From: an uncultured Bacilli bacterium
GTDB lineage: Bacteria; Bacillota_I; Bacilli_A; RF39; UBA660
Length of the DNA stretch: 11,889 nt
NCBI GenBank assembly: GCA_934179675.1
Contig: CAKPQS010000025.1
Span: forward strand, 1-11,889
Reading direction: 5' to 3'
The translations under genes and the position numbers were made by a program. Numbering within the stretch: the first letter of the stretch is position 1; the number at the start of each line of letters is the position of its first letter. The notes below the pieces were generated by a model. The model was not told where the DNA came from. It made no database searches and saw only the letters and a program-made list of their open reading frames with translations. Below, piece after piece: positions 1 to 7,081 of the stretch.

Positions 1-48
1 ACCTCCCGCTTATCAGACGAGCGCTCTAACCAACTGAGCTATAAGCCC
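1..48 (-). tRNA. tRNA-Ile (GAT), partial at window edge
   Basis: The minus strand reads as the 5' two thirds of a tRNA. The acceptor 5' arm GGGCTTA starts at 48, then TA, then D-arm stems GCTC and GAGC around an AGTTGGTTA loop. The anticodon arm is CTCGT / CTGATAA / GCGGG, which pairs with G-T wobbles. The loop puts GAT at positions 34-36, so it reads isoleucine codons ATC and ATT. The T-arm and 3' acceptor strand lie left of base 1, so a CCA end cannot be checked. Confidence 0.93.
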
Positions 49-60
49 ACGTGCTACTTA

Positions 61-89
61 AGTATATAATATTTTTTCTAATATTGCAA
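61..89 (-). promoter_or_regulatory. promoter of tRNA-Ile
   Basis: On the minus strand, a -35 TTGCAA (84-89) is separated by 17 bases from a -10 TATACT (61-66). The predicted start near 54 is about 6 bases before the mature tRNA 5' end at 48. The -35 matches 4 of 6 and the -10 matches 5 of 6 of the sigma-A consensus. Not tested experimentally. Confidence 0.6.
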
Positions 90-204
90 TACTTTTTTTA
101 AAAATTATTTAAAAATTTATATTTTTATTCGTTTAAAAAAAATAAACATACTCTCAAACGACTTAATTAATATACCATAAAACAATTAATTTGGCAATAT
201 ATTT

Positions 205-233
205 TAAAAAAAATCTAGAAAAAACTAGATTTT
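205..233 (-). terminator. Rho-independent terminator of tRNA-Lys
   Basis: On the minus strand just after the tRNA-Lys CCA end, AAAATCTAG (233-225) pairs perfectly with CTAGATTTT (218-210) around a six-T loop. A run of T follows. The spacer between this site and the tRNA-Ile promoter (about 90-204) is AT-rich, and I see no gene in it. Confidence 0.75.
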
Positions 234-243
234 ATAAACAAAC

Positions 244-319
244 TGGTGTCCTGTTAGGGACTCGAACCCTAGACCCACTGATTAAGAGTCAGTTGCTCTA
301 CCAACTGAGCTAACAAGAC
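244..319 (-). tRNA. tRNA-Lys (CTT)
   Basis: This is a complete 76-nt tRNA on the minus strand. The acceptor GTCTTGT (from 319) pairs with ACAGGAC, using two T-G wobbles. The D-arm is GCTC / AGTTGGTA / GAGC. The anticodon arm ACTGA / CTCTTAA / TCAGT has CTT at 34-36, reading lysine AAG. The T-arm is TAGGG / TTCGAGT / CCCTA. Discriminator A and CCA are genome-encoded (247-244). It has its own promoter and terminator, so it is a single-gene unit. AAG is the rare lysine codon in such an AT-rich genome. Confidence 0.96.
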
Positions 320-335
320 AAAAACTTGTAATAAT

Positions 336-363
336 ATTATAGCACATTTTTTATAATTGCCAA
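336..363 (-). promoter_or_regulatory. promoter of tRNA-Lys
   Basis: On the minus strand, -35 TTGGCA (358-363), a 16-bp spacer, and a perfect -10 TATAAT (336-341) preceded by TGC, which makes an extended -10. The predicted start near 329 gives a leader of about 10 nt before the tRNA. It is one of the best promoter matches in the window, as expected for a stable RNA gene. Confidence 0.75.
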
Positions 364-406
364 TACCCTTTTTACCAAAAAAATAAAAATTTTTTTCAAT
401 TTACAT

Positions 407-435
407 TTGAAAATTTAAAAAAAATATACTATAAT
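407..435 (+). promoter_or_regulatory. promoter of the MATE pseudogene
   Basis: -35 TTGAAA (407-412), a 17-bp spacer, and a perfect -10 TATAAT (430-435). The predicted start is near 442, leaving a leader of about 78 nt before the ATG at 520. That is far longer than at the other protein-gene promoters here. The promoter looks undamaged although the gene downstream is broken. Confidence 0.7.
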
Positions 436-462
436 TTAATACATAAGATAGTGGCTTTTAAT

Positions 463-499
463 AAAGGGCATAAATCCAGTTGAGGATTTTGCCCTTTTT
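463..499 (+). terminator. leader hairpin with T-tract upstream of MATE gene (possible attenuator)
   Basis: AAAGGGCA (463-470) pairs with TGCCCTTT (490-497) and AAATCC (472-477) pairs with GGATTT (484-489). There is a one-base bulge at 471 and a six-base loop (478-483). The 3' arm runs into TTTTT, the form of an intrinsic terminator, lying between the promoter and the ribosome site GGAGG (511-515). A weak competing hairpin, CTTT (455-458) with AAAG (463-466), would block the lower stem. Transcription attenuation is inference; I do not recognise a known riboswitch class. Confidence 0.55.
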
Positions 500-519
500 A
501 TCGTCTTTAAGGAGGAATT

Positions 520-1642
520 ATGAAGCAAGAAAAACAAAATAAAATGGCAACCATGACAATAAATAAACTAACTATAAAAATGGGTTTACCAATGATGCCA
601 TACTATCAAAAAGTTTAGGTGAAAACGACAAAGAAAAAGCAAATCAAACAGCAGGTAATGGTATCTTCTTAAGCTTATGCATATTCGTAATATTTTTATT
701 ATTCGGATTATTTGCCTCAAACTGTTTTATTTCCCTATTCACCAAAAACAAAGAAATTATAGAAATAGAAACAACATATTTAAAAATTTGTACATGTTTT
801 TCATTAGGCTCAACAATTTAGACAATATATGAAAGACTACTGATAGCAACAGGAAAAACAACACTCTCAACAATAGCCCAAATAACAGGTGCAATTATAA
901 ATATAATCCTTGACTACATTTTCATATAGAAATGTATTTTCATTACAAAAAAAATAAAGAAATATCTAGTAACATCAAATATTTAAAACCAAATATAAAA
1001 TTAATCAAAGCAATTTATAAAATTGGACTTTCAGCAACATTAATGCAAACATTACTAGCAATTATGATGTCTGGAATGAATGCAATATTAAATTTAGCAT
1101 CAACAAATCAAACTATATTAGTAGGATCATTTGGCATATATTACAAAATCCAACAAATCACCCTATTTTCAGTCTTTGGCTTATCAAATACAATTATTTC
1201 AATACTATCCGGAATGAAAAATAAAAAAAGAATTGATGACTGCATTAAATATGGAATTATTGATACTATCATAGTAACATTAATAATATCAATAGCATTT
1301 GAAATATTCGCCCATCCATTAGCAAAACTTTTTGGTCCTGCAAGTGACACAAATAAAGAAATAATAAACGTATGTACAACAGCACTCAAAATATCTAGTA
1401 TAGGTTTTATATTCATGAGTATCTCTGTAGCCATTCAAAGCATCCCTCAATCAATAAGATATGCCCTAAAACCATTAATTATTTCTTTATTAAGATTAGT
1501 TATATTTGTATTCCCATTAGCATATTTATTCACGAAATCAAATAATGTAACAACAATAATCTAGTGGATATTTCCAATAGCTAAATTTTAAACATCAATT
1601 ATATCATTATTAATTTTAAAAGAATCATACAATAAAAACTAA
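520..1642 (+). pseudogene. MATE-family multidrug efflux transporter, decayed
   Basis: The remnant of a MATE (multi-antimicrobial extrusion) membrane antiporter, normally about 450 residues with 12 helices. ATG 520 follows GGAGG at 511-515. The N-terminus MKQEKQNKMATMTINKLTIK and GLPM fit the family, but the frame breaks near 591 and hits TAG at 616. The next segment, in another frame from about 591, gives a family-like loop (LSKSLGEND, AGNGIFLS) and contains TAG at 819 and 927. A third frame from about 932 (YFHYKKNKEIS onward) covers the second half to TAG at 1562, TAA at 1589 and the natural stop at 1640. By comparison with remembered family architecture, roughly 55 residues are missing at the first junction and a few tens at the second. 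At least two deletions plus several nonsense changes make this a pseudogene. The stretch 932-1564 is not an independent gene. Confidence 0.88.
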
Positions 1643-1677
1643 TTAAACATAACTATATTATAGACATATTAAAAAAA

Positions 1678-1704
1678 ACTATCATGAATTAATTTCATAA
1701 TAGT
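1678..1704. terminator. bidirectional Rho-independent terminator
   Basis: ACTAT (1678-1682) pairs with ATAGT (1700-1704) and ATGAA (1684-1688) pairs with TTCAT (1694-1698), with one C-A mismatch between them. There are eight A on the left and a T-rich run on the right, so it works for the MATE remnant on the plus strand. It also works for the DUF4097 gene, which ends only 8 bases away at 1712 on the minus strand. Confidence 0.75.
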
Positions 1705-1711
1705 CTATTTT

Positions 1712-2506
1712 TTATTTAGAACTAAAATTAACTTTTATAGTTCCAATACCACCATCAATTTTTATTTTCCTTTCACCTTTTCCGATAACCTCATCACTAC
1801 TAATATCATTTCCATCGACTATAATATTACCTATTCCCTTCGATACATTTAACAAATAATCCATTTTCAATCCAACTAAATTTAATTTTAATGTACCAAA
1901 TCCCGCATCAATATCTGCTTTATTAATTACATTAACACTTAAATCAGCACTCCCAACACCCATATCAAAATCAAAATCATTAAAAGTACTATCTTCAATT
2001 ACTAACTTACCAGCACCAGTATCTATTTTAGCACTTTCAGCATTAAGATTTTCAATAGTTGTTAAACCAGCACCTAAACTTAAAGTTATATTTTTAGCCC
2101 GAATTTTGGCAATATATAAACTACCAGCACCAGTATCAATCTTAATTTTAGATGTTTCCGGCAAATAAACCACAATTTTATTCCTTTTCCATCTACTTTT
2201 TTCTTCTATTTTAATAGTATCATTATATAATTTACATTTTATATTATTGTTGGCCTCAATCTTAAACTTATTTGAACTCACAACTTCCAAATCACTATAA
2301 ATTGTATTTATAATAATTTCATCAAAATAACCATTATAATTATTACATGATATATTTTTTACATCTTCTCTATTATTATCTTTTCTAGCACTAATAAAAG
2401 TTCCTATTTCATATATTCCCATAATTATAGTAAATATAATTATTAATGATAAAAAAATTGCTAATAACTGACCAAATAATTTAATTAGTTTTTGAAACCC
2501 TGTCAT
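1712..2506 (-). CDS. membrane-anchored DUF4097-family beta-repeat protein
   Basis: A 264-residue protein with one N-terminal membrane helix (about residues 13-34) and a long outside or inside domain made of beta rungs. Glycine-rich turns recur about every 20 residues: DTGAG (124-128), LGAG (144-147), DTGAG (162-166), MGVG (182-185), AGFG (201-204), GIG (224-226), GGIG (252-255). This pattern is typical of DUF4097 (LiaG/YvlB-like) putative adhesin beta-helices, whose biochemical role is not settled. Its ATG overlaps the TGA of the LiaF-like gene (ATGA), so the two are translationally coupled. A GGAGG lies 12 nt upstream of the ATG, inside the upstream gene. In Bacillus, LiaF and LiaG are encoded together in the lia envelope-stress locus; a similar envelope role here is inference. 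Confidence 0.82.
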   Translation of the reverse strand: MTGFQKLIKLFGQLLAIFLSLIIIFTIIMGIYEIGTFISARKDNNREDVKNISCNNYNGYFDEIIINTIYSDLEVVSSNKFKIEANNNIKCKLYNDTIKIEEKSRWKRNKIVVYLPETSKIKIDTGAGSLYIAKIRAKNITLSLGAGLTTIENLNAESAKIDTGAGKLVIEDSTFNDFDFDMGVGSADLSVNVINKADIDAGFGTLKLNLVGLKMDYLLNVSKGIGNIIVDGNDISSDEVIGKGERKIKIDGGIGTIKVNFSSK

Positions 2507-3177
2507 TTAATTTCTAATCCTCCAAACATACAAGTAGCATTAATATAAATAACTGGACCATCCAATACATCATTCTTTTTCTTTTCATCAACACCACCAA
2601 ATATAGAAGTAGATTTAACTTTCACCTTTACATTTTCAGGTATATATATATCAACCCCAGCAAACGTAGCACTAACATTGATAACAACATCTTTTTCTAT
2701 TATTGCTTTTCTTAAATCACATTTTATTGAACCAAAAACAGCAGTTAAATCAGTTCCAACAAATTTTTCATTAGTATAATCTATACTTTCTGAACTAAAT
2801 GTCGAACACACACCATCACTTTTTTCTTTATTTAAATTTTCAATCATTTTAAAATCTTTATAACCAAATACATTTTTAAAAATAATTGATAATCCAATTA
2901 GCACTAACAAAGCAGGTAAAGCTAATTTCCAAGCAATTTCAAAATTAAGAACATCAAACGAACACAAAAGTAATACAATACCAATTAAAAGACCAATTAT
3001 ACTTCCTGTTTTATCCTTATTTTTAATTAAACCAATAAAACAAGGAATAATAATAAATAAAGTCCACCATCCATCAAAAAATATATTAATTCTAGTCACA
3101 CCAAAAGCATTTAATCCAACAATCAATCCAACTAGTATAAACAAAATACCCCATATTAAATTACCAAAATTTTTCAT
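2503..3177 (-). CDS. LiaF-like transmembrane protein (DUF5668 plus LiaF C-terminal domain)
   Basis: A 224-residue protein with four predicted helices (about 8-24, 37-54, 61-78, 84-102). The soluble C-terminal half carries repeated beta motifs (VFGSIKCDL 148-156, TFAGVDIYIP 171-180, SIFGGVDEKK 191-200, MFGGLEI 217-223), the pattern of the LiaF C-terminal family. In Bacillus LiaF is a negative regulator of the LiaRS two-component system that responds to cell-wall antibiotics; no LiaR or LiaS is in this window. I start at 3177 because GGAGG (3186-3190) sits 8 nt upstream. An in-frame ATG at 3198 would lie inside the -10 element. The gene ends in TGA overlapping the ATG of the DUF4097 gene. Confidence 0.85.
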   Translation of the reverse strand: MKNFGNLIWGILFILVGLIVGLNAFGVTRINIFFDGWWTLFIIIPCFIGLIKNKDKTGSIIGLLIGIVLLLCSFDVLNFEIAWKLALPALLVLIGLSIIFKNVFGYKDFKMIENLNKEKSDGVCSTFSSESIDYTNEKFVGTDLTAVFGSIKCDLRKAIIEKDVVINVSATFAGVDIYIPENVKVKVKSTSIFGGVDEKKKNDVLDGPVIYINATCMFGGLEIK

Positions 3178-3196
3178 AAACCATTCCTCCACAATC

Positions 3197-3224
3197 ATTG
3201 TATCATATTTTTAAACATTAACAA
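3197..3224 (-). promoter_or_regulatory. promoter of the LiaF-like/DUF4097 operon
   Basis: On the minus strand, -35 TTGTTA (3219-3224), a 16-bp spacer, and -10 TACAAT (3197-3202) preceded by TGA, an extended -10. The predicted start near 3190 places the transcript 5' end at the Shine-Dalgarno GGAGG, giving a leader of about 13 nt. This also rules out the ATG at 3198 as start codon. Confidence 0.65.
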
Positions 3225-3310
3225 AGACATTTTATTTTTATAATTTAGAAAAATAAAGAATCTAAAAAAATAAATTAAATATTTTTCTTACAAATAACCA
3301 TAATATTAAT

Positions 3311-3601
3311 ATGATATATATTATAATATTTTTATTTAAATTTATCGAAAATACTCTAGGAACATTAAGACTAATATTAGTCGCCCATAGAAGAAAAATA
3401 CTAGGCGCAATTCTTCAAGGAATTGTAACCTTAGTATGGACAATATCTGCTGGTTTAACAATTATTAATTTTAAAAATGATTATTTTAAAATATTTTCTT
3501 TTTGCCTAGGTGCCAGCATAGGATCTTATGCAGGATCATGCATAGAAGAAAAAATAAGAAAAAAAGAGATTATTTCACAATCTCATTTCCATCAAATTTA
3601 A
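3311..3601 (+). CDS. short UPF0316/DUF5698-family membrane protein, apparently C-terminally truncated
   Basis: A 96-residue hydrophobic protein with about three helices (3-16, 32-52, 58-76). NTLGTLRLILVAHRRKILGA and a glycine-rich GASIGSYAG followed by EEKI match the membrane part of UPF0316 (YebE-like) proteins. Members I know are about 170-180 residues and carry a soluble DUF2179 domain after EEKI; here the frame ends 15 residues later. The last codons overlap the convergent HD gene by 32 bp, and a terminator for that gene lies inside this frame. No clear Shine-Dalgarno precedes ATG 3311, and I see no convincing promoter; a TATAAT at 3239-3244 has no good -35. It could be a decayed remnant or a naturally short version. 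Confidence 0.6.
   Translation: MIYIIIFLFKFIENTLGTLRLILVAHRRKILGAILQGIVTLVWTISAGLTIINFKNDYFKIFSFCLGASIGSYAGSCIEEKIRKKEIISQSHFHQI
3559..3584 (-). terminator. terminator of the lepA-hemW-HD operon, inside the convergent gene
   Basis: On the minus strand, GAGATT (3584-3579) pairs with AATCTC (3571-3566) around a 7-nt loop, followed by seven T (3565-3559). The HD gene stop codon TAA (3572-3570) is part of the hairpin. The whole element lies within the coding frame of the opposing UPF0316-like gene. Confidence 0.65.
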
Positions 3602-4148
3602 TATCTAAAAACTTTTTACTAGAAAGAAAATCACACATATGTACAAATTTTTGATATTTATTATGTGGTCTTTCCAATACTTCATTACCATTATAATCAC
3701 GAGTCCATTCACCCATGTGTGTCTTAATAGTTGTATCAATAAATTCAAGTTCTTTATCACTAAAACCAATCTTATCATTATTAGAAATTATATATTTACC
3801 AATAATAATAGGATGTTCAAAAACAGTGTATTCCTGTTTAACTAACCCTGATTTTAAGCCATCATGAACAAGTAAACAAAAGATCATAAGATCTTTTTCT
3901 TTTGGTGTAAAAGCATCTCCAATAACTGAATTATGATTTAAAAGCTCATTAGCAATATTAACTGCCGCTTTAGTATGTCTAACTAATCCACCCTCTCCTT
4001 GTGAAAAAGAAGGATGGTATTTACCAGTAGATGAAGCTGGTACCTCAAAAAAATAATCAGGGAGCAAATTAATTGTCTTTATTGCTTTTTCTTTTATTTC
4101 ATTATCTTTAATATATTCTAATTCTGTTTTAAATACATCCGACTTCAT
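3570..4148 (-). CDS. HD-domain protein, putative metal-dependent phosphohydrolase
   Basis: A 192-residue soluble protein. The HD superfamily metal ligands are in order: H58 (in GGLVRHTKAA), H95-D96 (LLVHDGLKSG), then H112, H144 and D173. These proteins usually cleave phosphate esters of nucleotides or signalling molecules; the substrate cannot be read from the sequence. I start at 4148 because GAGGAGG lies about 6-7 nt upstream. The start at 4163 would place this ribosome site inside the coding sequence. The Shine-Dalgarno overlaps the TGA of hemW, 11 bp upstream, so this is the third gene of the lepA-hemW operon. It lacks the extra domains of RelA/SpoT or RNase Y. Confidence 0.8.
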   Translation of the reverse strand: MKSDVFKTELEYIKDNEIKEKAIKTINLLPDYFFEVPASSTGKYHPSFSQGEGGLVRHTKAAVNIANELLNHNSVIGDAFTPKEKDLMIFCLLVHDGLKSGLVKQEYTVFEHPIIIGKYIISNNDKIGFSDKELEFIDTTIKTHMGEWTRDYNGNEVLERPHNKYQKFVHMCDFLSSKKFLDIKFDGNEIVK

Positions 4149-4159
4149 TTTTAACCTCC

Positions 4160-5227
4160 TCATATAAAATTAATTAATATTTCATTTGATAAATAAATAT
4201 AATCAGAACTAATATATATATTTTTACCATTATCAATTAATTTTTTTGAATTTAATAATTCTTTTATATCAAATACATCTTCTATTTTTTTTCCATATTT
4301 TAAATAAAAATTTTTTTTACTAACACCATCTAATTTTCTTAACCCCAAAATCATTTCATTTTGCATATCTTTCAATTCATCTATTTTTTCATAGTCCTTT
4401 AAAAATTTACCATTAATATATTCAAGAATATTTCTATTATTCTCATATCTTATATCATCTATAAAACCACTAGCACCAAGTCCAAAACCATAATATTTAT
4501 TATTATTCCAATAAACTAAATTATGTTTAGATTCATAACCATCCAAGCTAAAATTAGACACTTCATAATGATGATAATTCGCTAATTTTTTATTTATTAA
4601 TTTATACATTTCATAATCTATTTCATCATCAATATTTTTTTCAAATCTAAATTTAGTATGCTCTTCAATTATCAGAGAATATGTAGAAATATGTTTGATA
4701 TTCATTGAAATCAAAAAATCCAAATCATCTTCTAAATCTTTTAATGTTTCTGTTTTTAAAGCATAAATTAAATCAACATTAACATTATCAAAATATTTAC
4801 AAGCAAGCTCAATTTTATTTCTAAAATCTATACTATATTTTCTACCCAAATATTCTAAATTACTCTTTTTAGTAGATTCTAATCCAATACTCAATCTATT
4901 TACTTTAGTACTTTTTAAAAATGTTAAAAGTTCTATATTAATATCTTCTATATTACATTCAAAAGTAAATTCCTTTAAATCAGTATTAAAAATGTCAATA
5001 ATGCTAAATAATTTTTTTAATTCATCTAAATTTAAACAAGAAGGTGTACCACCACCAATATAGATTGTTTCAATAACATCTCCTTTATATTTAGAAATTA
5101 TTTCTTTTTCTAAAGCATCTAAATAAGGATTAACCCATTTTTTTATATAAAACAATTTACAAAAATCACAATATGCACAAATATTAGAACAAAAAGGAAT
5201 ATGTATATAAACACTTTTAGTCATCAT
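4160..5227 (-). CDS. hemW: HemW, radical SAM heme chaperone (HemN-like)
   Basis: A 355-residue radical SAM protein. The iron-sulfur motif is C13-x3-C17-x2-C20 followed by D-F-C23, the HemN/HemW signature, and the SAM-contact motif GGGTP is at 58-62. The C-terminal HemW part includes GLRKLDGVS. The family usually has about 375-390 residues, so this is compact. HemW was long annotated as oxygen-independent coproporphyrinogen oxidase, but characterised members act as heme chaperones. The gene overlaps the end of lepA by 11 bp, and lepA-hemW order is widely conserved in Firmicutes. No Shine-Dalgarno is visible before the double ATG (5227 or 5224), so translation probably depends on coupling to lepA. 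It ends in TGA. Confidence 0.92.
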   Translation of the reverse strand: MMTKSVYIHIPFCSNICAYCDFCKLFYIKKWVNPYLDALEKEIISKYKGDVIETIYIGGGTPSCLNLDELKKLFSIIDIFNTDLKEFTFECNIEDINIELLTFLKSTKVNRLSIGLESTKKSNLEYLGRKYSIDFRNKIELACKYFDNVNVDLIYALKTETLKDLEDDLDFLISMNIKHISTYSLIIEEHTKFRFEKNIDDEIDYEMYKLINKKLANYHHYEVSNFSLDGYESKHNLVYWNNNKYYGFGLGASGFIDDIRYENNRNILEYINGKFLKDYEKIDELKDMQNEMILGLRKLDGVSKKNFYLKYGKKIEDVFDIKELLNSKKLIDNGKNIYISSDYIYLSNEILINFI

Positions 5228-7016
5228 TTATTTTTAAAACTGCTAAAAATGCTTCTGGAGGAACTTCAACACTTCCCACCATCTTCATTCTTTTTTTACC
5301 TTCCTTTTGTTTTTCTAATAATTTTCTTTTTCTAGATACATCGCCACCATAACATTTAGCAAGTACATCTTTTCTTACAGCTTTTATATCACTACGCGCA
5401 ATTATTTTTGAACCAATACTAGCTTGAATTGGTACTTCAAATTGTTGTCTAGGTATTAATTCTCTTAATTTTTCAACTATATTTCTTCCTCTGTTATAAG
5501 CAAAATCTCTATGAACAATTATACTTAATGCATCAACTATTTCCCCATTTAATAATACATCCATTTTTACTAAATCGCTTTCTCTATAACCTATTAATTC
5601 ATAATCAAATGAAGCATAACCTTTAGTATAAGATTTTAGTTTATCAAAGAAATCATATACTATTTCTGATAAAGGTAATTCATAATGAATATTTACTCTT
5701 GTATTATCTATGTATTCCATAGAAACATAGTTTCCTCTTTTATTTTGACACAATTCCATTATTGGGCCAATATAATTAGAAGGAACAAATATATTTGTCA
5801 TAACATAAGGTTCTTCTATTTTAAGTATTTTAACCTTTTCAGGCATTTGAATTGGACTATCAACAATAACTACTTCTTTATCTGTTTTAGTAACTTTATA
5901 AATAACAGAAGGAGTTGTTGCAATTATATCTAAATTAAATTCTCTTTTAATTCTTTCAATTATAACATCCATGTGTAAAAGACCTAAAAATCCACATCTA
6001 AATCCAAATCCTAAAGAAGCTGATGTTTCAACTTCAAACTCTAAAGAAGCATCATTTAGTTTTAATTTTTCCAAAGCTTCTCTTAAATCAGCAAATTTAT
6101 TTGTTTCAATTGGATATAATCCACAAAACACCATTGGTTTTAACTGTTTATAACCAGGTAAAGGATTATCAGTAGGATCATTTGATAAAGTTATAGTATC
6201 ACCAACTTTTAAATCTGATAAACTTTTTATACTAGCACTTAAATATCCTACTTCACCAGCTTTTAATTCATTGATACTTTTTTCTTTTGGAGTATGATTT
6301 CCTAACTCAACTACATCATATACTTTATTAGTTTGCATCATTTTAATATTTGATCCAACTTTTAATATGCCATTTACAACCTTTATTAGAGCTACAACAC
6401 CCTTATAAGAATCATAGTAACTATCAAATACTAATGCTTGTAATTTAGAATTAGAATTACCAGTTGGACAAGGTATTCTTTCAACAACTGCTTCTATTAA
6501 TTCTTTAATTCCAACACCTGTTTTAGCGCTTGTTAAAATAACTTCATTTTCTTCAAAACCTAAAACATCATGTAATTCTTTTTTAACTTTTTCAGGATCA
6601 GCATTTGGTAAATCTATTTTATTAATAACAGGTATAATTTTTAAATTATTTTCAAGTGCTAAATATAGATTAGCAATTGTTTGAGCCTCTATTCCTTGTG
6701 CAGCATCAACTACTAGTATTGCTCCTTCACAAGCAGCTAAACTTCTTGAAACCTCATAAGTAAAATCGACATGTCCTGGAGTATCTATTAAATTTAAATA
6801 ATATTCTTCCCCTTTATAATTATATTTTAATTGAACAGCATTTAATTTAATTGTTATTCCTCTTTCTCTTTCAATATCCATACTATCAAGTAATTGATCT
6901 TGCATTTCTCTTTTTGTTAAAGCTCCTGTTTCTTCTAATATTCTATCAGCAAGTGTACTTTTACCATGATCAATATGGGCAATTATAGAAAAATTACGAA
7001 TATTTTTTTGTTCCAT
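5217..7016 (-). CDS. lepA: LepA, elongation factor 4
   Basis: A 599-residue ribosome-bound translational GTPase of normal family length. GTPase motifs are in place: G1 AHIDHGKST (13-21), G2 RGITI (52-56), G3 DTPGH (78-82), G4 NKID (132-135). Domains II, III and V follow. The LepA-specific C-terminal domain ends in a family-like stretch (GSVEVPPEAFLAVLKI). EF4 acts on stalled or mistranslocated ribosomes and in 30S assembly. ATG 7016 follows AGGTGA with about 4 nt spacing. It is the first gene of the lepA-hemW-HD operon. Nothing odd is visible. Confidence 0.98.
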   Translation of the reverse strand: MEQKNIRNFSIIAHIDHGKSTLADRILEETGALTKREMQDQLLDSMDIERERGITIKLNAVQLKYNYKGEEYYLNLIDTPGHVDFTYEVSRSLAACEGAILVVDAAQGIEAQTIANLYLALENNLKIIPVINKIDLPNADPEKVKKELHDVLGFEENEVILTSAKTGVGIKELIEAVVERIPCPTGNSNSKLQALVFDSYYDSYKGVVALIKVVNGILKVGSNIKMMQTNKVYDVVELGNHTPKEKSINELKAGEVGYLSASIKSLSDLKVGDTITLSNDPTDNPLPGYKQLKPMVFCGLYPIETNKFADLREALEKLKLNDASLEFEVETSASLGFGFRCGFLGLLHMDVIIERIKREFNLDIIATTPSVIYKVTKTDKEVVIVDSPIQMPEKVKILKIEEPYVMTNIFVPSNYIGPIMELCQNKRGNYVSMEYIDNTRVNIHYELPLSEIVYDFFDKLKSYTKGYASFDYELIGYRESDLVKMDVLLNGEIVDALSIIVHRDFAYNRGRNIVEKLRELIPRQQFEVPIQASIGSKIIARSDIKAVRKDVLAKCYGGDVSRKRKLLEKQKEGKKRMKMVGSVEVPPEAFLAVLKINDD

Positions 7017-7033
7017 AAAATCACCTACACCTT

Positions 7034-7039
7034 ATTATA
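7034..7039 (-). promoter_or_regulatory. -10 element upstream of lepA
   Basis: A perfect TATAAT on the minus strand, 17 nt before the lepA ATG. The -35 region at 17 bp spacing (about 7057-7062) is just a T-run, so the -35 is poor. The predicted start near 7027 gives a leader of about 11 nt that begins at the ribosome site. It lies directly downstream of the pilin terminator. Confidence 0.5.
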
Positions 7040-7052
7040 CAATAAAAAAAAT

Positions 7053-7081
7053 TAAAAAAAAAGACATAAATTTATATGTCT
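7053..7081 (-). terminator. Rho-independent terminator of the pilin operon
   Basis: On the minus strand, immediately after the pilin stop TAG, AGACATA (7081-7075) pairs perfectly with TATGTCT (7068-7062) around a 6-nt AT loop. It is followed by a run of nine T. It isolates the pilin genes from lepA. Confidence 0.8.

Noticed and set aside
442..519. Known riboswitch or T-box upstream of the MATE gene
   Set aside because: The leader is too short for a T-box, and I recognise no conserved riboswitch core; only a terminator-like hairpin is supported.
1141..1434. Minus-strand 97-codon frame
   Set aside because: It is antisense to the MATE remnant, with no ribosome site and no recognisable protein features.
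932..1564. Independent 210-residue membrane protein
   Set aside because: It is the second half of the MATE pseudogene, with no ribosome site of its own and further family sequence beyond its stop.
520..1642. Stop codons in the MATE region as evidence of recoding or suppressor tRNA
   Set aside because: Both TAG and TAA occur, frames change at two junctions and segments are missing; TAA, TAG and TGA all terminate intact genes elsewhere in the window.
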